From the NCBI RefSeq assembly GCF_030549615.1, contig NZ_CP130832.1:1054001-1118000 (forward strand): a stretch of DNA of 64,000 nucleotides. Reading direction: 5' to 3'. The notes under the pieces are model-generated. The model was given only the letters and a program-made list of their open reading frames with translations. It ran no database searches and was not told the origin of the DNA. Within the stretch, counting starts at the first letter, position 1, and every line of letters begins with the position of its first letter. Below, in pieces: positions 7,942 through 16,339 of this stretch. This DNA is from Stenotrophomonas sp. 610A2. Lineage in GTDB: Bacteria > Pseudomonadota > Gammaproteobacteria > Xanthomonadales > Xanthomonadaceae. The position numbers were made by a program, and so were the translations under genes.

Positions 7942-8892
7942 TCAGGCGTCGGCCGGGGTCATCCGCGGCATCGACAGGGCGGCGCCTTCGCTCTCGGTGG
8001 AGCGGGCGGCGTACTGGTTGGCGAAGCGCACGTGCTTGATGAACGCTGCTTCCGGGGCCTGGGCCAGCGAGGCGGCGAGGGCACCGTTGAAGGCATCGCC
8101 GGCACCAGTGGTATCCACCACCTGCACCGACTCGGCGGCTACGCGGTAGTAGGGCTGGCTGTCGCTGCGCAGCTTGTCTTCGTCGTGCGAGACAAATACG
8201 CCAACCGCACCCAGCGTCACCACCACGGTGTTGCCCGACAGCTTGCGGCACAGGGCATGCAGGCTGGCGCCGTCGAGGGTTGCCACGTCATCGGCCTCGA
8301 TGCGTTCACCGACATGGCGGCCGAGCAGGGCGGCGAACTCGGTTTCGTTCGGGGTCAGCACATCGGCCAGCTTGAGCAGGCTGATGGTGGACGGGGCATT
8401 AGCCGGGGCGGCGTTGAGCATGGTCAGCACGCCGGCTTCGCGGGCCACGCTGAGCGCGGCTTCGATGGATTCCACCGGCGACTCGAGCTGGGCCAGCAGC
8501 ACCTTGGCGCTGCTGATCAGGGCGGCATTGGCGGCCATGAAGTCGGTGCTCAGCGAGGCATTGGCACCGGCACCGATCACGATCGAGTTGCGGCCGCGGC
8601 CGTCGACGTAGATGCCAGCCGTGCCAGTGGGCTCAGCGGTGGCTTCGGCCACCAGCGCGATGCCGTCGGCGCTGGCCAACTGGCGGGCCAGGTCACCGCC
8701 AGCATCGGCACCGAGCGCGCAGACGAAACTGGTTTCGGCACCGGCGCGACGCGCGGCGACGGCCTGGTTGAAGCCCTTGCCGCCGGGGCCCGTGCTGTAA
8801 CGGCCAGCGATGGTCGCTCCCGGCGCGGGCAGGGTATCGCAGCGCCAGACATGGTCGACATTGAAGGAACCGGCAACGACTACAGAACTCAT
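7942..8892 (-). CDS. rbsK: Ribokinase (PfkB family carbohydrate kinase)
   Basis: 316 residues from the ATG at 8892; the open frame upstream belongs to a neighbour's shadow. PfkB signature 1 appears as GPGGKGFNQAVAARRAG (residues 35-51), and signature 2 as DTTGAGDAFNGAL (260-272), with the catalytic Asp at 266. It phosphorylates ribose (or a close sugar) with ATP. It lies directly downstream of a CNT nucleoside transporter on the same strand. The pair would import nucleosides and return the ribose released by hydrolysis to central metabolism. Substrate specificity is inferred from family and context. Confidence 0.82.
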   Translation of the reverse strand: MSSVVVAGSFNVDHVWRCDTLPAPGATIAGRYSTGPGGKGFNQAVAARRAGAETSFVCALGADAGGDLARQLASADGIALVAEATAEPTGTAGIYVDGRGRNSIVIGAGANASLSTDFMAANAALISSAKVLLAQLESPVESIEAALSVAREAGVLTMLNAAPANAPSTISLLKLADVLTPNETEFAALLGRHVGERIEADDVATLDGASLHALCRKLSGNTVVVTLGAVGVFVSHDEDKLRSDSQPYYRVAAESVQVVDTTGAGDAFNGALAASLAQAPEAAFIKHVRFANQYAARSTESEGAALSMPRMTPADA

Positions 8893-8950
8893 GGAATCTA
8901 CGTCTCTAAGGTGGCGATGAAACAGCAGCTGCGATGGCTTGGCCATCTGA

Positions 8951-8974
8951 CTCGGCCGCTTTGCAGCGGCCGAG
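8951..8974. repeat. Perfect 10-bp hairpin between transporter and ribokinase genes
   Basis: CTCGGCCGCT, loop TTGC, AGCGGCCGAG. It lies in the ~100-bp gap downstream of the nucleoside transporter stop and upstream of the ribokinase start (minus strand). No T-run follows on either strand, so it may stabilise or separate the two cistrons rather than terminate. Confidence 0.7.
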
Positions 8975-8993
8975 CCGTGCCAGCTGGATTGAA

Positions 8994-10292
8994 TCAACTG
9001 AAGTGGGTCAGCACGCCGGCAATGGTGGCGGTCATCAAGGTGGCAATGGTGCCGCCCAGAACTGCACGCAGGCCGAACTTTGCAAGATCCTGGCGACGGT
9101 CCGGGGCCAGCCCGCCGATGCCGCCGATCTGGATGGCGATCGAGCTGAAGTTGGCGAAGCCGCACAGGGCATAGGTCGCGATCAGGCGGCCTTCTTCACT
9201 CAGGGTGGTGCCCGGCACGTTGCCCTGGATGATCTGCGACAGGTCCATGTAGGCGACAAATTCGTTGATCACGACCTTCTGGCCAATCAGCGAACCCACA
9301 GTGGTGGCGTCAGCCCACGGCGTGCCGATCACCCAGGCGATCGGGGCCAGCACGTAACCGAAGATGGTGGCGAGGTTGGTCGGCTTGCCGATAGCGGCGG
9401 CCAGGCCGGTGACGTCACCGATCCAGGTCAGCGGTGCATTGAGCAGGGCGATCAGGGCGATGAAGGCCAGCAGCATGGCGCCGATGTTCAGGGCAAGGCG
9501 CAGGCCATCACCCGCGCCGGCAGCGGCGGCGTCGATGATGTTGGAGGAGGTCTTTTCCACTTCCATCTTGACCGTGCCGCGGGTCAGCGGGGTACCGGTT
9601 TCCGGCACCAGCAGCTTGGCGACCACCAGCGTGGCCGGCGCGGCCATGATCGAGGCGGCCAGCAGATGCTTGGCGTAGAAGGCCTGCGAGGCCGGATCGC
9701 CGCCGCCGAGCATGCCGACGTAGGCCGCCAGCACGCCGCCGGCGATGTGGGCCATGCCGCCGATCATCATGGTGATCAGCTCGGACTGGGTCATCTTGGA
9801 GATGTACGGGCGCACGGTCAGCGGCGCCTCGGTCTGGCCGATGAAAACGCTGGCGCAGACGCTGGTGGTTTCCGCGCCGGAGACACGCATCACCTTGGTG
9901 ATGGCAGCAGCCATGACCCGCACGATGGCCTGCATCACGCCCAGGTGGTACATCACGCCCATCAGCGCCGAGAAGAAGATGATGGTCGGCAGCACCTGGA
10001 AGGCGAAGATGAAGCCGTACTTGGGCACATCCATCAGGCTGCCGAAGATGAAGTTCGAGCCTTCGTTGACGAAGCTCAGGATCTTGACGAAGCCCTTGCC
10101 CAGCCAATCGAACACGTCACGGCCGCCCGGAACCAGCAGCACCAGCGCCGCGAACGCGATCTGCAGGGTGATGCCGGTGGCAACCAGTTTCCAATCAACG
10201 GCTTTCTTGTTGTTGGAGAAAAGCCAGGTGATGCCCAAAAGCACCGCCAGGCCGAACAGGCCGAAGCCGATTCTGCCCAAACCTTCGAACAT
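8994..10292 (-). CDS. NupC/CNT family concentrative nucleoside transporter
   Basis: 432 residues with about ten hydrophobic segments. The family signature region runs through SVFIGQTEAPLTVRPYI near residues 160-176; it carries the Gln-Thr-Glu nucleoside-binding residues. A MTQSELITMMIGGMAHIAGG segment follows. It is a cation-coupled importer of nucleosides in the inner membrane. The ribokinase gene follows 102 bp downstream on the same strand, suggesting a nucleoside salvage unit. The 204-bp space upstream to the divergent aldo/keto reductase gene must hold both promoters; I see no clear boxes in it. Confidence 0.92.
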   Translation of the reverse strand: MFEGLGRIGFGLFGLAVLLGITWLFSNNKKAVDWKLVATGITLQIAFAALVLLVPGGRDVFDWLGKGFVKILSFVNEGSNFIFGSLMDVPKYGFIFAFQVLPTIIFFSALMGVMYHLGVMQAIVRVMAAAITKVMRVSGAETTSVCASVFIGQTEAPLTVRPYISKMTQSELITMMIGGMAHIAGGVLAAYVGMLGGGDPASQAFYAKHLLAASIMAAPATLVVAKLLVPETGTPLTRGTVKMEVEKTSSNIIDAAAAGAGDGLRLALNIGAMLLAFIALIALLNAPLTWIGDVTGLAAAIGKPTNLATIFGYVLAPIAWVIGTPWADATTVGSLIGQKVVINEFVAYMDLSQIIQGNVPGTTLSEEGRLIATYALCGFANFSSIAIQIGGIGGLAPDRRQDLAKFGLRAVLGGTIATLMTATIAGVLTHFS

Positions 10293-10496
10293 GAGTAATC
10301 CCCGGGCGTGCCCGCAAAAGACGCAAGCCTAGAGCAGCGGCTGATGCCGGGCAAGAATATCTCCGGCATAAGCTGGTATTTGCTGGGATTGCGCCGGTAT
10401 CGGCAAGGTCCGCGGGGCGGTCCGGTGCGCAGCCGGGGTTACACTTGCGGCCTGTCTGCGCGGATTCCGCGCACCGTCCCCTAGTTGGAGCCAGCC

Positions 10497-11468
10497 ATGC
10501 AATACCGTCGTCTCGGGTCGTCCGGCCTGCAGCTGTCCGCCCTGTCATTTGGTGCCTGGGTGACCTTTGGCAGCCAGATCGGGCGCGACGAATCGCGCAA
10601 CCTGATTGCCTGCGCCTGGGATAACGGGGTCAATTTCTTCGACAACGCCGAGGTCTATGCCAAGGGCCGCGCCGAGGAGGTGATGGGCGATGTGATCGCC
10701 GACCTGCGCCTGCCGCGCGATGGCTTCTGCGTGTCGTCCAAGGTGTTCTTCGGCGCGGTCGACGAGCCGGCACCGACCCAGCGCGGGCTCTCGCGCAAGC
10801 ACGTCACCGATGCCTGCCACGCCGCGCTCAAGCGCCTGCGGGTGGACTATCTGGACCTGTATTACTGCCACCGCCCGGACGCGGAGACGCCGATCAGCGA
10901 AACGGTGCTGGCAATGGACACCCTGATCCGCCAGGGCAAGGTGCTGTACTGGGGCACCTCGGAGTGGTCGGGGGCGCAGATTGCCGAGGCCGTGGCCTTT
11001 GCCCGCGCCAACCATCTATATGCGCCGACCATGGAGCAGCCGCAGTACAACCTGTTGCACCGCGCCCGCGTGGAGCAGGAGTACGCGCCGTTGTATGCCG
11101 ATGCCGGTTTGGGCACCACCATCTGGTCGCCGCTGGCCTCGGGCCTGCTGACCGGCAAGTACAACGATGGGATTGCCGAGGATTCGCGGCTGGGGCAGTC
11201 CACGCTGGGCTGGCTGCAGGCCTCGGTGCTGGGCGAGCCGGCCGATGACCGTCTGGGCAAGGTGCGCCGTTTCACCGCCTTGGCGGGGCAGCTGGGCGAA
11301 TCGCCGGCGCAGCTGGCTATCGCCTGGTGCCTGCGCAACCCGCAGGTGTCCAGCGTGATCCTGGGCGCGAGCCGGGTATCGCAGCTGGAAGAGAACCTGC
11401 GCGCGCTGGACGTGCTGGCGCGGGTGGAAGAGGGCGCCTGGCAGCAGATCGAGGCGATCTTCGCCTGA
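10497..11468 (+). CDS. Aldo/keto reductase (AKR, potassium-channel beta-subunit-like)
   Basis: 323 residues from the ATG at 10497, chosen because GGAG sits 6 bp upstream. A TTG 12 bp earlier is less likely. It starts MQYRRLGSSGLQLS, has the catalytic tetrad pattern DNAEVY (Asp, Tyr), SSKVF (Lys) and YYCHRPD (His), and has the NADPH-binding ILGASRVSQLEENL near the C-terminus. The closest family group is the AKR6/YghZ type. It reduces aldehydes or ketones; the substrate is not known. A SMAG palindrome begins 10 bp after the stop. Confidence 0.9.
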   Translation: MQYRRLGSSGLQLSALSFGAWVTFGSQIGRDESRNLIACAWDNGVNFFDNAEVYAKGRAEEVMGDVIADLRLPRDGFCVSSKVFFGAVDEPAPTQRGLSRKHVTDACHAALKRLRVDYLDLYYCHRPDAETPISETVLAMDTLIRQGKVLYWGTSEWSGAQIAEAVAFARANHLYAPTMEQPQYNLLHRARVEQEYAPLYADAGLGTTIWSPLASGLLTGKYNDGIAEDSRLGQSTLGWLQASVLGEPADDRLGKVRRFTALAGQLGESPAQLAIAWCLRNPQVSSVILGASRVSQLEENLRALDVLARVEEGAWQQIEAIFA

Positions 11469-11478
11469 TCGCGAAGCG

Positions 11479-11836
11479 GTAGTGCCGAGCCATGCTCGGC
11501 AGTGCCTTGCCAGGGATTCGAGCAATCTTTGTGGGAGCGGCGTAAGTCGCGAAGCTACGGATCAGTCAGGTTGCAGGCGGTTGGCGACTTCAGGGTTGCC
11601 AGCTTCGCGGCTTACGCCGCTCCTACAGGCGGAATGGATGCCGGTAAGCCCTCTGCCGAGCATGGCTCGGCACTACAGGGGCCAGGCTTTTGTAGGAGCG
11701 GCGTTAGCCGCGAAGCCACAGATTTGTCAGGTTGCGGGCAGGTTGGTGATCTTGGCAGTGCCAGCTTCGCGGCTTACGCCGCTCCCACAAGGGAATGGGT
11801 GCGGTAAGGCCCCTGCCGAGCATGGCTCGGCACTAC
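11479..11836. repeat. Array of SMAG palindromes interleaved with two 99-nt repeats
   Basis: This 488-bp gene-free gap between the aldo/keto reductase and hemP is almost entirely repeat. SMAG units lie at 11479-11501 (+), 11654-11676 (-) and 11814-11836 (-). Two long inverted-repeat elements alternate with them. The first has arms 11530-11556 and 11601-11627 (98 nt overall). The second has arms 11691-11717 and 11763-11789 (99 nt overall). Arms begin TGTAGGAGCGGCG or a one-base variant. The centres are related to each other, with a shared TCAGGTTGC. Confidence 0.9.
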
Positions 11837-11908
11837 GGGTGGAACGATGGGCCTGTTTGGCAGGGTTCGGTGCCTGTTTGCGGATTTGTTGTAAATAGTT
11901 CTTGCATC

Positions 11909-11927
11909 GTTATTGAGAATCATTATC
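11909..11927 (+). promoter_or_regulatory. Fur box-like operator upstream of hemP
   Basis: The 19-mer GTTATTGAGAATCATTATC agrees with the GATAATGATAATCATTATC consensus at 16 of 19 positions, and the right half is identical. It ends 29 bp before the hemP start and sits in an AT-rich patch. This predicts repression of hemP and probably the heme receptor by Fe-Fur. Confidence 0.8.
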
Positions 11928-11956
11928 ATCAACTCCGTCCCCAGCACGGAATCACG

Positions 11957-12154
11957 ATGATGTCGGCCCAGCCCGTTATGCTTCGCCCCCGCACCCTCCA
12001 CCTGCCGCAGCGCCCGGTCCAGATGTTGCCGGTCGATGGCGTTGTCGATAGCGGCGCCCTGCTCAAGGGCCAACGCGAGATCGTGATCCAGCACGGCGAT
12101 AAGTTCTATCGCCTGCGGCACACCAGCAACGACAAGCTGATCCTCACCAAGTAA
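11957..12154 (+). CDS. hemP: Hemin uptake protein HemP
   Basis: 65 residues. The C-terminal half carries the HemP signature: SGALLKGQREIVIQHGDKFYRLRHTSNDKLILTK, with the GQ-x-I-x-H-G-x-x-YRLR-x-T-x-x-KLILTK core (quoted in parts). HemP is a small cytoplasmic protein known from other proteobacteria to be needed for heme receptor expression. It is directly downstream of a Fur-type site and 150 bp upstream of a heme-receptor gene on the same strand. Two adjacent ATG codons are present; the first is used here. Confidence 0.9.
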   Translation: MMSAQPVMLRPRTLHLPQRPVQMLPVDGVVDSGALLKGQREIVIQHGDKFYRLRHTSNDKLILTK

Positions 12155-12304
12155 GTCGCTGCACGGCCGCGTTCGCCGCAGCCAGCGTTGCCGCGCTTGG
12201 CTTCCAGGAACGCACAGCTCTCTCCCCCCTTGGCTACAGTCTGGTTGCTCCGGCAACCGGGCTGCCTGCCAGGGGTTTTGTTCACTCCATGATTCCAGGC
12301 CTCC

Positions 12305-14509
12305 ATGATCCGTCCAACTGTCTTGAGTGCTGCCCTGTGGGCGGTACTGTCTCCGGCGCGTGCTGAAAACGTCGCTGCACCCGTTGTGCATGAATTCGAC
12401 CGCGTCCAGGTCACCGCTACCCGTACCGAGCGTGCGGTCAGTGACGTCGCCGCCACGGTCGATGTGATTGATCGCGAGCAGTTGGACAAGCAGTTGGCCA
12501 ACGATATTTCCGACCTGGTGCGTTACGAGCCGGGCGTTTCGGTCACCCGCAGCGCTACCCGTTTCGGCCTGGGTGGCTTCCGCATCCGCGGCCTGGACGC
12601 CAACCGCGTGCTGATCCAGACCGACGGCATCGCCATGCCGAAGAGCTTCAACATCGGCAGCTTCGCCAACAGCAACCGCAACTTCACCGATCTGGAAACG
12701 CTCAAGCGCGTGGAAATCGTGCGCGGCCCGGCCAGCTCCTTGTATGGCTCGGACGCATTGGGCGGCGTGGTGGCCTTCGTCACCAAGGACCCGGCCGACT
12801 ACCTGAAGGATGGCAAGGACAGCTATGTCGGCTTGAAGTTCGGCTATGACGGCGAGTGGAAGGGCCTGCTGGCCGGTGCAACCGCAGCGTGGGGCGGTGA
12901 ACGCTGGAGCGGCATGGTCAACGTCAACCACCACCAGGGCCAGGAAACGGTCAACAAGGGTGATGTGCGCAGCAAGGACTACACCCGCACCGCGCCGAAC
13001 CCGCAGGATCGCGATGGCCGCAGCGTGCTGGCCAAGCTGGTATATGCGCCGGACGAAAGCCAGCGCTTCCGCCTGACCGTGGAAGGCAATGAGGACACCA
13101 CCGATACCGACGTGTTCTCCTCGGTCAACGACAAGCACCCGGTTGCCGCCTCGCGCACCACCACCAGCATGAAGGCGCACGACACGCAGAGCCGCACGCG
13201 GCTGTCCTTCGCCCATGAAATGGATGCGCTGGATGCTGCGTTCGCCGATAGCCTGAACTGGCAGATCTACAGCCAGAACAGCGAAACCAAACAGGTCACC
13301 GACGAAGGCCGGACCAATGGCAGCCGCCGTCATCGCGCCTTCCATTTCGACCAGCGCGTCTACGGTGCGCAGCTGCAGTTCAACAAGGCCTTGGAGACCG
13401 GCTCGGTCACGCATGCGTTGACCTGGGGCTTCGATGGCGCGGTCACCGACATCCGCCAGAAGCGCGATGGTTACCAGGTGCTGGCCAACGGCACCGTCAG
13501 TTCCAACATCTCGCCGGACAACTTCCCGGTGCGCGATTTCCCGATCAGCAAGACCACCGAACTCGGTCTCTACGTGCAGGATGAAATGCGCCTGGCCGAC
13601 GGTCGCCTGTCGGTGGTGCCCGGCCTACGCGTGGACCATTACCGGCTGAAGCCCGAATTGGACACGATCTTCAGGGAAGACAACCCGGACATGGCGGTGG
13701 CCTCGCTGACCAAGACCAGTGTGTCGCCAAAGCTGGGCGTGGTCTGGCGCTTCGACGACCAGTGGTCGTTGTTCGCCGGCTACGCGCACGGTTTCCGCTC
13801 GCCGCCGTACAACGACGTCAACCTCGGTTTCACCAACCTGATGTTCGGCTACACCGCCATCCCCAACCCGGACCTGAAGCCGGAAACCAGCAATGGCGTG
13901 GAGCTGGGCGTGCGCTATGTCAGCCCGGTCGCCTACATGAGTGTGAGCGGCTATTGGAACGACTACCGCGACTTCATCGAATCGCAGCGCTATGTCGGCA
14001 ACAATGCGCAGGGCCTGATGGTGTTCCAGTCGCAGAACATCGCCGACGCACGCATCTATGGCGCCGAACTGAAGGCCGGCGTGGATTTCGGCCAGGTCAG
14101 CGATGCGCTGAAGGGCTGGGGCCTGCGCGGTGCGGTTGCATGGGCGCATGGGCAGAACCGTACCGAAGACGTCCCGCTGGATTCGGTGGATCCGTTGCGC
14201 GGCACCGTCGGCCTGATGTACGACCGCGATGATTGGGGCGTGGAACTGGCCGGCACCTTCGCCCGCCGCAAGGACCGCGTTGCAGTGGCCACGGCGTATC
14301 GTCCGGCCGGTTACGGCGTGATGGACCTGATGGCGCACTGGGAGTTCGCACCGGGTGCCAAGTTCAATGTCGGCGTGTTCAACCTCACCGATCGCAACTA
14401 CATCGACTGGTCCAGCATCACCTCGACGCTGGCCGGCAGCAGCACCGTGATCGATCGCTTCAGCAACCCGGGTCGCACCGTATCGGCCAGCGTCTCGGTG
14501 TCCTGGTAA
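12305..14509 (+). CDS. TonB-dependent heme/hemoglobin receptor
   Basis: 734 residues. Signal peptide about 1-20 (ends SPARA), then the TonB box-like VQVTATRTER, a plug domain (about 40-160, with RIRGLDANRVLIQTDGI), and a 22-strand barrel ending in Trp as outer-membrane proteins do. The heme-receptor boxes are recognisable as FRSP (497-500, for FRAP) and NPDL (521-524, for NPNL). No His lies between the two boxes, where heme receptors usually carry an axial ligand; the nearest is the His of YAHG just before FRSP. It imports heme across the outer membrane. Fur control is likely through the hemP operator. Confidence 0.9.
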   Translation: MIRPTVLSAALWAVLSPARAENVAAPVVHEFDRVQVTATRTERAVSDVAATVDVIDREQLDKQLANDISDLVRYEPGVSVTRSATRFGLGGFRIRGLDANRVLIQTDGIAMPKSFNIGSFANSNRNFTDLETLKRVEIVRGPASSLYGSDALGGVVAFVTKDPADYLKDGKDSYVGLKFGYDGEWKGLLAGATAAWGGERWSGMVNVNHHQGQETVNKGDVRSKDYTRTAPNPQDRDGRSVLAKLVYAPDESQRFRLTVEGNEDTTDTDVFSSVNDKHPVAASRTTTSMKAHDTQSRTRLSFAHEMDALDAAFADSLNWQIYSQNSETKQVTDEGRTNGSRRHRAFHFDQRVYGAQLQFNKALETGSVTHALTWGFDGAVTDIRQKRDGYQVLANGTVSSNISPDNFPVRDFPISKTTELGLYVQDEMRLADGRLSVVPGLRVDHYRLKPELDTIFREDNPDMAVASLTKTSVSPKLGVVWRFDDQWSLFAGYAHGFRSPPYNDVNLGFTNLMFGYTAIPNPDLKPETSNGVELGVRYVSPVAYMSVSGYWNDYRDFIESQRYVGNNAQGLMVFQSQNIADARIYGAELKAGVDFGQVSDALKGWGLRGAVAWAHGQNRTEDVPLDSVDPLRGTVGLMYDRDDWGVELAGTFARRKDRVAVATAYRPAGYGVMDLMAHWEFAPGAKFNVGVFNLTDRNYIDWSSITSTLAGSSTVIDRFSNPGRTVSASVSVSW

Positions 14510-14599
14510 GCAACAACGTTAGCGGTTCCTCCAGGAGCCGGCGAAGGAGCGCATCGTGGCCATGGACGGCCATCCCTTTCATCCACACAAGGAACATCC

Positions 14600-15526
14600 A
14601 TGAAGCTGCTTTCCGCCAGCCTGCCGCTGCTGATTCTTGCCAGCACCGCCGCCAGCGCCGCTCCTGCCGATATCGCCCGTGACCACGACAGCATCCTGAA
14701 AATGCAGGGTGAGTACACGGTGGACTTTGCCTTCGATGAGACCGTGCTGCTCAAGCCCGGCTACGAACGCGCGTCGGCGATGCGCAGTGGTGGTGATGAA
14801 GTGGTGATCGTGGTTGAAGACACCCCGCAGCGCATCGTGCTGCAGCACCTGCTGGTCGATACCAAGAGCGGCCACGTCACCAAGCATTGGCGCCAGGATT
14901 GGGTCTACGAAGCAGCGCAGCGTTTCGAGTTCACTGCCGAGCAGACCTGGGCCGTACGCGCGATTCCGGCCGCGTTGAACCAGGGGGCATGGACGCAGTG
15001 CGTCTACGAAGTGAGCGATGCGCCGCGCTACTGCGGTACCGGCCGCTGGAGCTACAACAACAATGTGCCGACCTGGACCAGCGACCTGAGCTGGCGCCCG
15101 TTGCCGCGCCGCGAGTACACCAAGCGCAGCGACTACAACGCGCTGGCAGTGGTGAACCAGCACACGCTGACCCCGAACGGCTGGACCCACGAGCAGTTCA
15201 ACACCAAGGTGCAGCGCAATGCGGACGGCAGCCAGGTGGAGATCGCGCGCGAATTCGGCTTCAACGATTACATCAAGACCACCGAAGTGGACTTCAAGCC
15301 AGCACGCGATTACTGGGCCGCCACCGCGCCGTTCTGGGCGCAGGTACGCCAGCGTTGGGACGGCTTCCTCGGCAAGGCACCGGGCGTGCACCTGAAGACC
15401 AAGCTTGATGGCATGGCGATGATCATGCCGCTGTTCCAGCAGGCCGAGGAGATCCAGGGCGGCGCGGCGGTGGATACCGGCAAGATCGATGCGGTGTTTG
15501 CGAAGTACGTGGAAGCGGCCAGGTAA
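14600..15526 (+). CDS. Secreted DUF6607 family protein next to the heme receptor
   Basis: 308 residues with a clean Sec signal peptide (about 1-20, ASTAASA before the mature start). The mature protein has no membrane segments, is rich in Trp and Tyr, and contains a VLQHLLVDTKSGHVTKHWRQD block near residue 80. I match it to the DUF6607 family, which has no assigned function. An AAGGAA ribosome site lies near the start. It begins 90 bp after the heme receptor with no terminator between, so it is probably in the same iron-responsive unit. A periplasmic role in heme or iron handling is an inference. Confidence 0.72.
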   Translation: MKLLSASLPLLILASTAASAAPADIARDHDSILKMQGEYTVDFAFDETVLLKPGYERASAMRSGGDEVVIVVEDTPQRIVLQHLLVDTKSGHVTKHWRQDWVYEAAQRFEFTAEQTWAVRAIPAALNQGAWTQCVYEVSDAPRYCGTGRWSYNNNVPTWTSDLSWRPLPRREYTKRSDYNALAVVNQHTLTPNGWTHEQFNTKVQRNADGSQVEIAREFGFNDYIKTTEVDFKPARDYWAATAPFWAQVRQRWDGFLGKAPGVHLKTKLDGMAMIMPLFQQAEEIQGGAAVDTGKIDAVFAKYVEAAR

Positions 15527-15608
15527 GTTGGCTTTGTTCGGCCTTTTTTGATCTTGTGGTAGCGGCGTAAGCCGAGAAGCTGCTGCAACATCAAGGGCCA
15601 GGAGCTGA

Positions 15609-15649
15609 CCCCTCCCCAACCCTCCCCTTGGCTTCGCCAAGGGGAGGGA
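15609..15649. repeat. CCCCTCCCC-type hairpin repeat
   Basis: CCCTCCCCTTGGC, loop TTC, GCCAAGGGGAGGG is a perfect 13-bp stem, preceded by CCCCTCCCCAA. It is one of several copies of the same family in the window. The flanking bases to 15698 hold a further degenerate fragment only. Confidence 0.85.
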
Positions 15650-15698
15650 GCAGAGCAGGGCCGCTCCTTTGCCTTCTTCGCAAGAGCAGCTGTACGGT

Positions 15699-15797
15699 TG
15701 TAGGAGCGGCGTCAGCCGCGAAGCTGATGGTCCATCAGGTCACAGGCATGACCTTGATTGGATTGGCGCCAGCTTCGCGGCTGACGCCGCTCTCACA
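15699..15797. repeat. 99-nt paired-arm repeat
   Basis: Left arm 15699-15725 (TGTAGGAGCGGCGTCAGCCG...), 45-nt centre, right arm 15771-15797 complementary with two mismatches. Same length and centre similarity as the copies at 11691, 19858 and 63360. Confidence 0.9.
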
Positions 15798-15822
15798 TCC
15801 ATCAGGCCCACACGCTCTGGGC

Positions 15823-16188
15823 TTATTCCTTGAACATCAGCAGCGCAGCCAGCAGGATCAAGGCGAACGCCGCCCAGTGGTTCCACTTCAGCGGCTGCCC
15901 CAGGTAGGTGGCGGAAAACACCGCGAACACCACCAGGGTAATCACTTCCTGCATGCCCTTGAGCTGTGGCGCCGAGTACACCGCGCTGCCCATGCGGTTG
16001 CCCGGAACCTGCAGGCAGTACTCGAAAAAGGCGATGCCCCAGCTGACCAGGATCACCGTCATCAGCGGCGCGGTCTTGAATTTCAGGTGGCCATACCAGG
16101 CCACCGTCATGAATACGTTGCTGGCAACCAGCAGCAGTACCGGGTACAGATAGGCAGTAAAGGAAGGGGCGGCCATGTCCAGTTTCAT
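15823..16188 (-). CDS. DUF486 family small membrane protein (DMT-like)
   Basis: 121 residues with four hydrophobic helices: YLYPVLLLVASNVFMTVAW, TAPLMTVILVSWGIAFFEYC, the VITLVVFAVFSATYLG region, and AAFALILLAALLMF. The family motifs are NVFMTVAWYGHLK, FFEYCLQVPGNR and FSATYLGQPLKWNH. DUF486 proteins are usually 110-120 residues, so 16188 is a sensible start; a second ATG at 16176 is possible. Integral inner-membrane protein of unknown function with drug/metabolite-transporter-like topology. Confidence 0.85.
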   Translation of the reverse strand: MKLDMAAPSFTAYLYPVLLLVASNVFMTVAWYGHLKFKTAPLMTVILVSWGIAFFEYCLQVPGNRMGSAVYSAPQLKGMQEVITLVVFAVFSATYLGQPLKWNHWAAFALILLAALLMFKE

Positions 16189-16339
16189 CGATGCGGGTCG
16201 ATAGCATAGGCCGCGAACGCGCAAACACTTGCCCCGTAAAACAAGTTTCAGATGTGACGAATTGAGGCGCGACGCGTCTTCACACGACATCCACCAGGAG
16301 TGCGGCATCTTTCACAAAGCTGAAGACTAAGGAGGCTCC

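Noticed and set aside
11479..11836. Possible CRISPR array
   Set aside because: The repeated units are palindromes in mixed orientation with unequal, related spacers and no cas genes nearby. They are SMAG and 99-nt repeats.
11774..13414. Long open frame (546 codons) on the minus strand across the heme receptor gene
   Set aside because: It is antisense to a well-supported receptor and codes for low-complexity, Val/Gly/His-rich protein with no family pattern. It is a GC-rich shadow frame. The same holds for long frames opposite nupC-like (8934-10298), surA (28488-30224) and lptD (30131-31762).
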